NCBI RefSeq assembly: GCF_014651875.1
Contig: NZ_BMXS01000019.1
Location: forward strand, 19,977 to 83,976
Source of the DNA: Litchfieldella qijiaojingensis
GTDB taxonomy: Bacteria > Pseudomonadota > Gammaproteobacteria > Pseudomonadales > Halomonadaceae
Direction: 5' to 3'
Length of the DNA: 64,000 bases
Numbering within the stretch: the first letter of the stretch is position 1; the number at the start of each line of letters is the position of its first letter. The position numbers and the translations under genes were made by a program. Below, piece after piece: positions 52,079 to 63,696 of the stretch. The notes beneath the pieces were generated by a model. That model was not told the DNA's origin. It saw only the letters and a list, made by a program, of their open reading frames with translations, and did not search any database.

Positions 52079-52753
52079 CTAGTAGCGGATGTGCACCCCA
52101 ACTTGATCGGGCGCCACCACCAGAGCGTACTCGTAGTCCAAGTGCAGGCCGCCCATCGACACTCGTGCCGGCTGGAAACGGTTCACGGCCAGGCCCGCCT
52201 GGTTGGGTTGGGTGAAGATCTGTAGTTCATTGACCAGCATGCCGGTGGCGAAACTGATGGCGCCATCGCGCGGGCGGTCGTCGCCGACGCCGATCACCAG
52301 CCCACCGACCGTATTCACGATCAGCGAGCCCAGGCGCGCCCGCAACGCCCGACGCTCGCGCTCCACCGCGGCGGTTTGCCGGATCAACGCCCGAGCGCGG
52401 GTGAGGTCGTCCTCCGCGTATAATTGCTCCATCTCGCGCCTGGCCTGGGGGTGCGGCTGGCGATCGAAAAACATCCCGCCTAGTGCCAGGGCCGACTTCA
52501 CCGCACCGACCCGGGCATCGAAGCGGTCGTCGTTATCGCTCGCCTCGCTGGCCAGGTAGGCATTGGCCGCCAGGGTGGTGGCGTAGAAGCCCGTCCAGCC
52601 GTACTGCCAGTAGTTGGCATGACGTTCGCCACGCTCCAGCGCATCGCGATAGGCATCCCATTCCTGTTGGGCCGACTGGGCCATGGCGAAAGAGGGAAGG
52701 GCCAGCGTCAGGCTGGCGAGCAGGACGAACGGTACGGCACGGGAAGTGGACAT
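52079..52753 (-). CDS. Exported hypothetical protein
   Basis: The 224-residue protein has a signal peptide (FVLLASLTLALPSFAMA-Q), an Arg/Glu-rich helical middle (REMEQLYAEDDLTRARALIR, QTAAVERERRALRARLGSLI) and a beta-rich end (FQPARVSMGGLHLDYEYALV). No family recognised; probably periplasmic. It stands alone and diverges from the antitoxin gene. Confidence 0.75.
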   Translation of the reverse strand: MSTSRAVPFVLLASLTLALPSFAMAQSAQQEWDAYRDALERGERHANYWQYGWTGFYATTLAANAYLASEASDNDDRFDARVGAVKSALALGGMFFDRQPHPQARREMEQLYAEDDLTRARALIRQTAAVERERRALRARLGSLIVNTVGGLVIGVGDDRPRDGAISFATGMLVNELQIFTQPNQAGLAVNRFQPARVSMGGLHLDYEYALVVAPDQVGVHIRY

Positions 52754-52877
52754 GGACGCTCCCTGTCAGGCGGGGGGAATGGGGATAAAGGTAGCACCGG
52801 CGACAGTACTGGCACAGGGGCAGCCGATTCTGCATTCGGGCTAAACTGAATAGCATCAGCCACAGAAGGAGTGCGTC

Positions 52878-53102
52878 ATGGCTACCGATGTCACGACCAT
52901 CTCCAAGGCTCGTCGCAACCTCGAACGCTTGTGCGATGACGTCTGCAAGCGCCACGAACCGCTCATCATCACCCGCAAGAACGGTCGTCATGTAGTGTTG
53001 TTATCATTGGAAGATTTCCGCCACTTCACGGGCGAGCAAGAGCCGAGCTCCGACAACCTGGACAACCTCTACATCGACCTGGAGCGCGAGGAGGATGCTT
53101 GA
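52878..53102 (+). CDS. Phd/YefM-family antitoxin (no adjacent RelE/Doc toxin)
   Basis: The 74-residue protein shows the Phd/YefM pattern: VTTISKARRNLERLCDDVCK, EPLIITRKNGRHVVLLSLED and an acidic toxin-binding tail. GGAG precedes the ATG. Normally a YoeB, RelE or Doc toxin follows within a few bases; here a HipA-like kinase gene follows after about 20-155 bases. It may have lost its toxin, or have been recruited as regulator of the kinase pair. Confidence 0.85.
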   Translation: MATDVTTISKARRNLERLCDDVCKRHEPLIITRKNGRHVVLLSLEDFRHFTGEQEPSSDNLDNLYIDLEREEDA

Positions 53103-53256
53103 GCATTAGTGGCTCTGAGACGTGGCTAAAGAGAAGCCTGTTTCACCGCCGGACAGAGAGGGTTACGCTAATGTGCCACATGGCCCCGATCAGTGGATCC
53201 GCCTTGCGGTGATTCAGGTGATGGGCGGCTGTTCGTTGCAGGCTAGGGATAGCACC

Positions 53257-54249
53257 ATGATCGATCGAGAGGGTATCGAACAAGCCCCTGACCAGATTAT
53301 CGATATCGCCGATTGGCCGGTATATAAGGACTACGATGTCTTCCCGGAAGGTGCCAGGGACAAGACGCTACGGGTCTGCCCCGAGCCTCCACTTTTCAGA
53401 TTCTGTCTTCCTGGCCATCGCTACCTGTTCAAGGAGGCGATCAAGAGTGCCAAGAATCCAGGGCAGCCAAGACACCCTGATCAGTATTGGGCGGAAGTGA
53501 TTGCCTTCCGCATCGGCCGACTCATGGGGCTGACGGTTCCTCCCGTGTTCGTCGCCATTAACTCGGCCACGAACGAGCCCGGGACCGTTAACGAGTGGTT
53601 CATGGACTACCCCGGGAGTGAGGATGAGCGCTATTTTCCGGGCGGCGACTATATGCAGCGTCTAATACCGGGATACGACCGCCACAAGGGTCGCGAGCAC
53701 AATCTGACCACTATCATCATGCTCAGCAGGGCGTTGATGCGTAACAACCTACTGGCTCATGACTGGAAACCCTACTGGGGGCTATGTCTGTGCTTCGATG
53801 CCCTGATCGGCAACACTGACCGGCATCAGGAAAACTGGGGCCTGATCTGGAGTAACGATGGTCCAAGGGCACGCCTCGCGCCATACTTTGACAACGGCAC
53901 TAGCCTGGGCCATGAGTTGCAGCCAAAGAAGATGCAGCGCATGATGCGTGACCCCAACGAGCTGAACGCCTATCTGCACAGAGGAGAGCATCAGATGCGT
54001 TGGGCAAAGGGGGATCCTCGACGCCTGCCACTAATAGAGGGCGTCGTACGGTATTGTGAGCACTACCCGGAAGTTCGGCCGATACTGATAGAGCGGCTGA
54101 GCCAGTGGCATGAAGAAGCGCTGGAGGCCATGCTGCTGAACCTGACCCGCTTCGATATGCCAGCTCCCTTCACACAAAGTCGCGCCGAATTCGTTGCCTT
54201 CCTGACCCTGACTAGGAGAGAGCGCCTGCTACAGGCTCTGGAGAACTGA
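53257..54249 (+). CDS. HipA-like kinase
   Basis: The 330-residue protein (from ATG 53257, AGGGA seven bases before) has a nucleotide-binding Lys in HRYLFKEA (Lys59), the catalytic loop GNTDRHQENWG (185-195) and the metal Asp in YFDNGTSLG (Asp212), the pattern of HipA/PI3/4-like kinases. It lacks the N-terminal HipA subdomain. HipA toxins phosphorylate glutamyl-tRNA synthetase; the target of this subgroup is unknown. A GTG at 53122 would add 45 residues, but these do not look conserved. The HIRAN gene begins one base after its stop. Confidence 0.78.
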   Translation: MIDREGIEQAPDQIIDIADWPVYKDYDVFPEGARDKTLRVCPEPPLFRFCLPGHRYLFKEAIKSAKNPGQPRHPDQYWAEVIAFRIGRLMGLTVPPVFVAINSATNEPGTVNEWFMDYPGSEDERYFPGGDYMQRLIPGYDRHKGREHNLTTIIMLSRALMRNNLLAHDWKPYWGLCLCFDALIGNTDRHQENWGLIWSNDGPRARLAPYFDNGTSLGHELQPKKMQRMMRDPNELNAYLHRGEHQMRWAKGDPRRLPLIEGVVRYCEHYPEVRPILIERLSQWHEEALEAMLLNLTRFDMPAPFTQSRAEFVAFLTLTRRERLLQALEN

Positions 54250-54250
54250 C

Positions 54251-54997
54251 ATGAACCGCTTTATCGAACATCTGGTGGAACCGCGTCGGCTGCTGCTTTA
54301 CTGGCAGGCCCGCGAGAGCAAGAAGCGCTCTCGTTACCGCGTGGGCCAGCTAGTGAAGCGGGGTGATCAGGTGGTACTGGAATATGACTTGGAAGGGCCC
54401 GATATGGCTGAGGCTCGTGAGATGGGGTTCCAGGGGTATCTAGCGTTTCCTCTAGAGCAGGCTGAGCACCATCATCAAGTGCTGGAGGCCTTCATGCGGC
54501 GCCTCCCGCCGCGTAGCCGTCGCGACTTTGGCCGTTATCTGGAGCTTCGGGCTATCCGTGTTGATGCTGAAATCAGCAACTTTGCTCTGCTGGGCTACAG
54601 CGGTGCCAAGCTGCCCAATGATGGCTTCGAGCTGGTACATCCGTTCGACGAACCACCCGAAATATTCGAGGTGCTGCTGGAGGTGGCCGGGTTCCGCCAT
54701 GAGTCTCAGGTCGAGGTGGGAGAGCTCAAAGAGGGGGATACCATCCGCTTTGTGCCAGAGCCTGGGAACGCCTACGACTCACAAGCGATTCGCGTGGAGT
54801 GTCGCGGTCGGAAGCTTGGCTATGCTCCGCGTGGGCATCTCGATATGCTGCATCGCATGCTCCAGCAGGGAGCCCGCCTGGAAGGTGAGATCTTCCGCAT
54901 CAATGGGACTAGCGAGCGGCCGTTGGTGTATATACTGACGCGCATAGCACAAGCCTGCCGCGAGCATGCTCACTCTTATACGGCGGTTAGCTATTAA
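54251..54997 (+). CDS. HIRAN-domain protein paired with the HipA-like kinase
   Basis: The 248-residue protein has an uncharacterised helical N-terminal part (RRLLLYWQARESKKRSRYRV) and a HIRAN domain (PF08797) at about 155-235: VAGFRHESQVEVGELKEGDT then IRFVPEPGNAYDSQAIRVEC and LGYAPRGHLDML. HIRAN domains bind DNA, often 3' ends or stalled forks. Being one base from the kinase stop, the two surely work together. Function unknown, perhaps genome-damage or invader sensing. Confidence 0.85.
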   Translation: MNRFIEHLVEPRRLLLYWQARESKKRSRYRVGQLVKRGDQVVLEYDLEGPDMAEAREMGFQGYLAFPLEQAEHHHQVLEAFMRRLPPRSRRDFGRYLELRAIRVDAEISNFALLGYSGAKLPNDGFELVHPFDEPPEIFEVLLEVAGFRHESQVEVGELKEGDTIRFVPEPGNAYDSQAIRVECRGRKLGYAPRGHLDMLHRMLQQGARLEGEIFRINGTSERPLVYILTRIAQACREHAHSYTAVSY

Positions 54998-55006
54998 TCC
55001 AATCTA

Positions 55007-55876
55007 CTAATCCCAGCGAATCCAGCGTTTCAGTTCCGGGGCATTGGCGATCTGGATCTGCTGGGCGCGCGGATCGGGCTCCGAGTGATTGGGATTCACG
55101 CCCAACTCGCGCAGGGCATAGAGCACCAGCGGCCCACGGCAATTCAGCACCAGCTCGCCATCCGTCATCCCGTAGTCGATCATGATCAAGCGCTGTTCCG
55201 CCGCCGGTAGACGCCGGTCGGGGATCAGCCGCACCTCGACCCTGGTCCGCCACTCCTGGTCGCGCTTTGCATCGTGCTCGCCCAGCATCTCTCCCATGGG
55301 CTCAGGCACGCCACGAAAGCGGCTCAGCACGAAATCGCGGTAATCGCGATGTTTCTCGCAGAAGGCCCGCACATGCCAGCGCCCGGCAGCGAACACCAAG
55401 GTATGCGGCACGATGATGCGATCCTCGCCCTCAGGGCTGGTGAAGGATGCGTAGGTCACTTCCAGGCGTAGCCCCTGGCGCGATGCCTTGACTAGCTCGC
55501 GTACCACCCGTGGCGACACCTTGCGGCTGGGCAACGGCAGCGACTCGGTATCCGCCGTGCCCAGGCCCAGCCCGGCGAAGGGCGAATCCAACCCCAGGTG
55601 AGAACCCAATAAATGCAGGTACTCCTCCACCTGGCCCCGGGTGAATTCTGCCTGGAAATTCGGGCTGGGAAGAAAACCCTTTCGCGACTCGTCATACACC
55701 AAGTTGTGAGGAAATAAATCACGATATTGTCGCAATATCTTCTGCGACTGTTGGCGCCCGATTCCGAATGCCTTGCCAAGCTGAGACGAGGCAACTCGCC
55801 CCTCCCATAACGCCAGAATTTCGATCAACCGATAGCGGGCCAACGTATCCCAGGGGAGCGGTGAGGGGGTTGGCAT
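55007..55876 (-). CDS. WYL-domain regulator of BrxR/CapW type
   Basis: The 289-residue protein has an N-terminal winged helix (RYRLIEILALWEGRVASSQL then GKAFGIGRQQSQKILRQYRD), a WYL domain (about 120-205: LRLEVTYASFTSPEGE, RIIVPHTLVFAAGRWHVRAF, FVLSRFRGV) and a C-terminal dimer part ending ELKRWIRWD. This three-domain layout is that of BrxR/CapW, which repress CBASS and BREX defence operons. It diverges from cas3 across 151 bases holding a perfect dyad, so it is probably the repressor of this CRISPR-Cas operon. Confidence 0.88.
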   Translation of the reverse strand: MPTPSPLPWDTLARYRLIEILALWEGRVASSQLGKAFGIGRQQSQKILRQYRDLFPHNLVYDESRKGFLPSPNFQAEFTRGQVEEYLHLLGSHLGLDSPFAGLGLGTADTESLPLPSRKVSPRVVRELVKASRQGLRLEVTYASFTSPEGEDRIIVPHTLVFAAGRWHVRAFCEKHRDYRDFVLSRFRGVPEPMGEMLGEHDAKRDQEWRTRVEVRLIPDRRLPAAEQRLIMIDYGMTDGELVLNCRGPLVLYALRELGVNPNHSEPDPRAQQIQIANAPELKRWIRWD

Positions 55877-55950
55877 AGAGCCTCCTTGTCTAAGCCATTA
55901 ATGCCAGGAGTGTGCCGGAAAAAGCGACTGGGATGAATAGTACCCTGGTT

Positions 55951-55962
55951 TGATGTACATCA
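55951..55962. promoter_or_regulatory. Perfect palindrome in the WYL-cas3 gap, candidate operator
   Basis: TGATGTACATCA is its own reverse complement. It lies 75 bases before the regulator start and 66 before cas3, the expected place for a shared operator. TATAAA at 56005-56010 is a possible -10 for cas3. Confidence 0.55.
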
Positions 55963-56027
55963 GTGGCAGGACTGAGGGAGGGGTGCTTAGATGGATAGGG
56001 CGACTATAAACAACAGGCAGGGAATGC

Positions 56028-58253
56028 ATGTACTACGCTCATTCCACATCGACAACCGATAAATCCGACTGGCAGACGCTGGAGAGCCACCTCAAGACAG
56101 TGGGCGTCTTGGCTGCTGAGCGGGCAAATCGTTTTGGTGCCGTTGAGTGGGGTGAGGCGGTTGGGCTACTCCACGATGTTGGTAAGTACACCGTTCCCTT
56201 TCAGCGGCGCTTGGAAGGCTCTCCTGAGCGAGTCGATCACTCCACGGCTGGCGCGCATATCGCCATCGAGAAGTACCCTCAAGTTGGCCATCTGCTGGCC
56301 TATCTGATCGCTGGCCACCATGCGGGGCTGGCCAATGGTCGGGATATCGGCGAACGCAGGCCGCTCAAGGACCGCCTGGAGGCAGAGCTGCCGTCGTTGG
56401 ATCCGGTGTGGCAACGGGAGATTACGCTCCCCGGCACGCTACCACTTCCAGCGGGATTTACTCCCATACGCGACCGCAAGTTTTTCCAGGCAGCCTTCCT
56501 TGCACGGATGATCTTTTCCTGCCTAGTCGATGCCGATTTCATTGATACCGAGACCTTCTATGCCGTGCATGAGAAGGGCGTGCCGCATACGCGTGGTGGT
56601 GGGCCGCCGCTTGATCTATTGAGAGAGGCGCTGAATCAGCGCTTGGCCACCTTCAAGGCGGACAGCGACGTCAATCGCCTGCGTGGCGAGATACTCTCAC
56701 ACATGCGTGCCCAAGCTGAGCTGTCGCCTGGCAGGTTCACACTGACGGTACCAACCGGAGGCGGCAAGACATTGGCCTCCTTGGCATTCGCCCTCGACCA
56801 CGCCATTACCCACGGCATGGATCGGGTGATCTATGTGATTCCGTTCACCAGCATCGTCGAGCAGAACGCTGCCGTGTTTCGCGATGCCTTGGGAGAGCAT
56901 GGCGAGGCGGCGGTTTTGGAACACCATAGCGCCTTCGATGCTGGCGGCCAGCGCGACCGCCACAGTATCGACAAGCTGCGCCGCGATAGCGAGAACTGGG
57001 ATGCGCCGATTGTTGTCACCACGTCCGTGCAGTTCTTCGAGAGCCTGTTCGCTGCCAAAACTTCACGTTGCCGCAAGCTGCACAATATCGCCAATAGTGT
57101 GGTGATCCTCGACGAGGCGCAGACCATGCCGCTGCCACTTCTGCGGCCCAGCGTCGCGGCATTGGATGAACTGGCACTTAACTATCGCGCCAGTATTGTG
57201 CTGTGTACGGCAACCCAGCCGGCGCTGGCCGAAACCGATGACCCCGAGAACAGCTTTGCCGGCGGTTTACGCGATCCCAAGGAGCTTGCGCCAGATCCTG
57301 ATCGCCTGTACCGCCAACTGGAACGCGTCAGTGTGCGTCATATTGGAACGCTGGACGATGAAGCACTGCGCGACGAACTGCTCGCGACCGAGCAGGTGCT
57401 GTGCATCGTCAACAACCGACGTCATGCGCGGGCGCTGTTCGAGTCTATCGCCGACCGACCTGGTGCCTTTCACCTCACCACCGCCATGTGCGCTGTGCAT
57501 CGTCGCCAGGTATTGGCCGAGATACGCGCGACTCTTGATGCTGGATTGCCTTGTCGGGTGGTATCCACGTCTTTGATTGAAGCGGGTGTCGATGTCGACT
57601 TCCCACGTGTATTGCGTGCCGAAGCGGGGTTGGATTCCATCGCTCAGGCGGCGGGGCGCTGTAACCGTGAAGGCAAGCGCCCAGCAGTGGAAAGCGATGT
57701 CGCCATCTTCGCCACGGCCAACGACGACTGGGCGCCGCCGCCTGAACTCAAGCAGTTCGCCCAGGCCACCGTCGAAGTGCTTAGGCACCATGGTGACGAT
57801 CCCTTGTCGTTGGAAGCGATAGATGCCTACTTCCGGTTGCTTTACTGGCAGCAGGGATTGCAGCGGCTGGATCGTCATGGCCTGTTGAAACTGGTCGAGG
57901 ATGGTCGCCTCGAAGGCATCCCCTTCGAAACTCTTGAGCAGAAGTTCCGCATGATCGAGAACAACCAGCGCGCCGTGATCATTCCCTTCGACGACAAGGC
58001 CCGCGCCGCGCTGAGGGAACTGGCGTATGCCGAGGGAGTGGGCGGTATCGCCCGAAAACTACAGCCCTATACGGTTCAGGTGCCGCAGCAGGGCTTCGCC
58101 GCACTGGAGCGGGTTGGTGCTATTGCGCCTGTCGAGCCTGATAAGTTTGGCGAGCAATTCATGGAGCTGGTCAACGAGGACCTCTATGACGAGCGGTTGG
58201 GACTGAACTGGAGCGATCCGACATTTCGTTCCGATGAGTCTAATATTTGGTGA
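56028..58253 (+). CDS. cas3: Type I-C Cas3 nuclease-helicase
   Basis: The 741-residue protein has an N-terminal HD nuclease (His21 of ESHLKTVG, His49-Asp50 in LLHDVGKY, His71/His77 of DHSTAGAH, His97-His98) and a superfamily 2 helicase (Walker A PTGGGKT at 242-248, DEAQ at 362-365, late motif QAAGRCNREG). It unwinds and degrades target DNA once Cascade has bound it. First gene of the cas operon. Confidence 0.96.
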   Translation: MYYAHSTSTTDKSDWQTLESHLKTVGVLAAERANRFGAVEWGEAVGLLHDVGKYTVPFQRRLEGSPERVDHSTAGAHIAIEKYPQVGHLLAYLIAGHHAGLANGRDIGERRPLKDRLEAELPSLDPVWQREITLPGTLPLPAGFTPIRDRKFFQAAFLARMIFSCLVDADFIDTETFYAVHEKGVPHTRGGGPPLDLLREALNQRLATFKADSDVNRLRGEILSHMRAQAELSPGRFTLTVPTGGGKTLASLAFALDHAITHGMDRVIYVIPFTSIVEQNAAVFRDALGEHGEAAVLEHHSAFDAGGQRDRHSIDKLRRDSENWDAPIVVTTSVQFFESLFAAKTSRCRKLHNIANSVVILDEAQTMPLPLLRPSVAALDELALNYRASIVLCTATQPALAETDDPENSFAGGLRDPKELAPDPDRLYRQLERVSVRHIGTLDDEALRDELLATEQVLCIVNNRRHARALFESIADRPGAFHLTTAMCAVHRRQVLAEIRATLDAGLPCRVVSTSLIEAGVDVDFPRVLRAEAGLDSIAQAAGRCNREGKRPAVESDVAIFATANDDWAPPPELKQFAQATVEVLRHHGDDPLSLEAIDAYFRLLYWQQGLQRLDRHGLLKLVEDGRLEGIPFETLEQKFRMIENNQRAVIIPFDDKARAALRELAYAEGVGGIARKLQPYTVQVPQQGFAALERVGAIAPVEPDKFGEQFMELVNEDLYDERLGLNWSDPTFRSDESNIW

Positions 58254-58265
58254 AACCAATACTAA

Positions 58266-60750
<2,485 letters not shown>

Positions 60751-60754
<4 letters not shown>

Positions 60755-61620
60755 GTGCTATCGCCAATCGCTATGAATTTGTGCTGCTGTTCGATGTCAC
60801 CAATGGCAATCCCAATGGTGACCCGGATGCTGGCAACCTGCCGAGGCTCGACCCGGAGACCAACCAGGGCCTGGTGACCGATGTCTGCCTCAAGCGCAAG
60901 ATCCGCAACTATGTCGCTCTGGAGAAGGAAAAAGACGCCGGCTATGCCATCTATATGCAGGAAAAGTCGGTACTCAACAACCAGCACAAGAAGGCGTACG
61001 ACGCACTTGATATCAAGCCAGAGGCCAAGAAGTTGCCAAAGGACGAGGCCAAGGCGCGCGAACTGACCGCCTGGATGTGCCAAAACTTTTACGACGTAAG
61101 GACCTTCGGCGCGGTGATGACCACCGAGGTCAATTCCGGGCAGGTGCGTGGCCCGGTACAGATGGCCTTTGCCAGCTCCATCGACCCGGTGGTGCCGATG
61201 GAGGTCTCCATCACCCGCATGGCGGTCACCAACGAGCGCGATCTCGAGAAGGAGCGCACCATGGGCCGCAAGCATATCATTCCCTATGGCCTCTATCGTG
61301 CCCATGGCTATGTGTCGGCGAAGTTGGCGGAACGCACCAGCTTCTCCGAGGATGATCTCGAGCTGCTCTGGCGCGCGCTGGTCAATATGTTCGAGCATGA
61401 CCGCTCGGCGGCACGAGGTGAGATGTCGGCGCGCAAGCTGATCGTCTTCAAGCATGACCACCCGATGGGCAACGCACCTGCGCATCAACTATTCGATAGC
61501 GTGAAGGTAAAGCGTGTCGAAGGCGAGGAAGATACTCCGGCTCGCCACTATAGCGATTATCGTGTTTCCATCGACGCCGAAGCATTGCCGGCAGGTGTCA
61601 GTGTGATCGAGCGTCTGTAG
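60751..61620 (+). CDS. cas7c: Type I-C Cas7 (Csd2) backbone subunit
   Basis: The 289-residue RAMP protein starts with the family-typical [20 protein letters not shown] and has [20 protein letters not shown]. Several copies coat the crRNA spacer. The start overlaps cas8c by four bases. Confidence 0.96.
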
Positions 61621-61629
61621 GCAACACGG

Positions 61630-62268
61630 ATGGAGGATGACGCTCGCCCGATCCCAATTTCGGCGCTTCAGCACCATCTGTTCTGTCCGCGCCAGTGTGC
61701 ATTGATCCACCTTGAGCAGCAGTGGACAGAGAATCGCTACACGGCGGAAGGGCGCATCCTCCACGAACGTGCCGATCATCTGGGGCATGAGCGTCGACGT
61801 GGCATTCACACCACCATGGCGTTGCCACTAGCCAGCGAGACGCTTGGGTTGACCGGCGTTGCCGATGTGGTCGAGTTTGACGAAAGCCAGGAACCGGTGA
61901 TCGTGAGGCCCATCGAGTACAAACGTGGTCGGCCCAAGGCCCATCGTGCCGATGAGGTCCAGCTCTGTGCACAGGCGCTTTGCCTGGAGGAGATGCTAAA
62001 CGTCAGGGTCGAGCAGGGCGCGCTCTACTATGGCAAGACGCGGCGGCGCAAGATCGTCGCGTTCGACGATGAGTTGCGGGCATTGACCCTGCGCGTCATC
62101 GCTGAGACGCGTGCGCTCTTCGATAGCAACCGTACGCCATCCGCTACCTATGAGCCCAAGCGCTGCGATCGTTGCTCGCTGATCGATATCTGCCAGCCGC
62201 AGGTGATGGGCAAGCAGCGCTCGGCAAGCCGCTGGCTGGCGCGTCAAATTCAATCTCTGGATGAGTGA
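61630..62268 (+). CDS. cas4: Cas4 adaptation nuclease
   Basis: The 212-residue protein shows the four Cys of the Fe-S cluster (Cys19 in FCPRQC, then CDRCSLIDIC) and the RecB nuclease motifs LTGVADVVEF and IEYKRGRPK. It trims prespacers and selects PAMs with Cas1-Cas2. Confidence 0.95.
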   Translation: MEDDARPIPISALQHHLFCPRQCALIHLEQQWTENRYTAEGRILHERADHLGHERRRGIHTTMALPLASETLGLTGVADVVEFDESQEPVIVRPIEYKRGRPKAHRADEVQLCAQALCLEEMLNVRVEQGALYYGKTRRRKIVAFDDELRALTLRVIAETRALFDSNRTPSATYEPKRCDRCSLIDICQPQVMGKQRSASRWLARQIQSLDE

Positions 62269-62273
62269 ATCGT

Positions 62274-63314
62274 ATGCGCCGTCAGCTCAATACGCTCTAT
62301 ATCACCACCGAAGGTGCCTGGCTCAAGAAAGACGGAGCCAACGTGGTCATGGATGTCGAAGGCAAGGAGCGGGCGCGGCTACCCATCCATATGCTCGAAT
62401 CGCTGGTATGTTTCGGCAGGGTGCTGGTATCGCCACCGTTGATGGGGTTCTGTGCCGAACAAGGAGTGACCATCACTCACTTGTCGCCCAACGGTAAGTT
62501 CCTTGCGCGTATCGAAGGGCCGGTATCCGGCAACGTACTGCTGAGGCGCACCCAGTACCGTACCAGCGACGAGGAAATCGGCTGTGCCGCCATCGTCCGT
62601 GGAATGTTGATCGGCAAGGTGCACAATCAGCGCGCGGTGATCGCCAGGGGGCTGCGTGACTATGGCAGTAAGCTGGATCCGCCCGAACGCGAAGGGTTGG
62701 AAAAGGCGCGTACCCGCCTGGGCAGGATCGCATGCGACCTGTTGAGAGAGTCCACAACGAATGGATTGCGCGGCCTGGAAGGAGAAGCCGCGCAGGTCTA
62801 TTTCAGTGTCTTCGATAGCCTCGTTCGCCATGATGGAGAAACTTTCCGCTTTACCGGACGCAACCGTCGTCCGCCCCGGGATCGTATCAATGCCTTGCTC
62901 TCATTTCTTTACACGCTGCTGACTCACGACTGTCGCTCGGCACTGGAGAGTGTGGGGCTCGATCCCGCGGTGGGGTTTCTGCATCGGGACCGGCCGGGAC
63001 GGCCAAGCCTGGCGCTTGATCTCGCCGAGGAGTTCAGACCGTTGCTTGGCGATCGTTTGGCATTGACGTTGGTCAATCGTCGGCAGCTTCGGGAGAAGGA
63101 TTTTACGGTTGCCGAAAGTGGCGGCGTAGTACTGACCGACGATGCCCGAAAGATAGTCCTTACCGCCTATCAGGAGCGTAAGCGCGAAGAGCTCAACCAT
63201 GCCTTTATTGGCGAGAAGGCGCCAATTGGCATGTTGCCGATCCTGCAGGCGCAATTGCTGGCGCGCCATCTGCGTGGCGATCTGGATGCCTACCCACCCT
63301 TCCTGTGGAAATGA
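62274..63314 (+). CDS. cas1: Cas1 integrase, type I-C
   Basis: The 346-residue protein begins MRRQLNTLYITTEGAWLKKD and has the conserved Glu region EGEAAQVYFSVFDSL, His in FLHRDRPGRPSLALDLAEEF, and the Asp/Glu core. ATG 62274 is favoured over the GTG at 62265, giving normal length. It inserts new spacers together with Cas2. Confidence 0.95.
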   Translation: MRRQLNTLYITTEGAWLKKDGANVVMDVEGKERARLPIHMLESLVCFGRVLVSPPLMGFCAEQGVTITHLSPNGKFLARIEGPVSGNVLLRRTQYRTSDEEIGCAAIVRGMLIGKVHNQRAVIARGLRDYGSKLDPPEREGLEKARTRLGRIACDLLRESTTNGLRGLEGEAAQVYFSVFDSLVRHDGETFRFTGRNRRPPRDRINALLSFLYTLLTHDCRSALESVGLDPAVGFLHRDRPGRPSLALDLAEEFRPLLGDRLALTLVNRRQLREKDFTVAESGGVVLTDDARKIVLTAYQERKREELNHAFIGEKAPIGMLPILQAQLLARHLRGDLDAYPPFLWK

Positions 63315-63338
63315 CCTGTCAATGAGGAGAGCGCAGCG

Positions 63339-63629
63339 ATGATGGTTCTGGTCAGCTACGATGTCAGCACCTCTTCCGAAGGTGGCGATGGGCGGCTACG
63401 TCGTGTGGCGAAAGCCTGCCGTGACGTGGGGCAGCGCGTACAATTTTCGGTCTTCGAGATAGAAGTCGAACCCGATCAATGGGTAATGCTTCGTCAGCGG
63501 TTGATCGACTTGATCGACGATGAAGTTGATAGCCTGCGTTTCTATTTCCTGGGCCGGAACTGGAAAAACCGCATCGAACATATCGGTGCCAAGCCTGCCA
63601 TGGACATGAACGGCCCCCTCGTTTTCTAG
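63339..63629 (+). CDS. cas2: Cas2, type I-C
   Basis: The 96-residue protein has the ferredoxin-like fold (MVLVSYDVSTSSEGGDGRLR, VGQRVQFSVFEIEVEPDQWV). GAGGAG precedes the start ATGATG at 63339. Last gene of the operon; the CRISPR leader follows at once. Confidence 0.96.
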   Translation: MMVLVSYDVSTSSEGGDGRLRRVAKACRDVGQRVQFSVFEIEVEPDQWVMLRQRLIDLIDDEVDSLRFYFLGRNWKNRIEHIGAKPAMDMNGPLVF

Positions 63630-63642
63630 CTATCCTGTTGCT

Positions 63643-63685
63643 CTGCGAACCACAAGTGTCCTGCGTTTCTCTGGCAGGTTCGCAG
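63643..63685 (+). other. Stem-loop directly before BoxA (BoxB-like)
   Basis: CTGCGAACC (63643-63651) and GGTTCGCAG (63677-63685) form a perfect nine-bp stem. Inside, CCTGC and GCAGG can form a competing five-bp hairpin. In rRNA leaders BoxB has the same place in front of BoxA. Confidence 0.65.
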
Positions 63686-63696
63686 CTCTTTAACAA
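63685..63696 (+). promoter_or_regulatory. BoxA antitermination element in the CRISPR leader
   Basis: GCTCTTTAACAA is identical to the BoxA of rRNA operons that NusB-NusE bind to stop Rho from ending non-coding transcripts. It is 123 bases before the first repeat. Confidence 0.85.
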
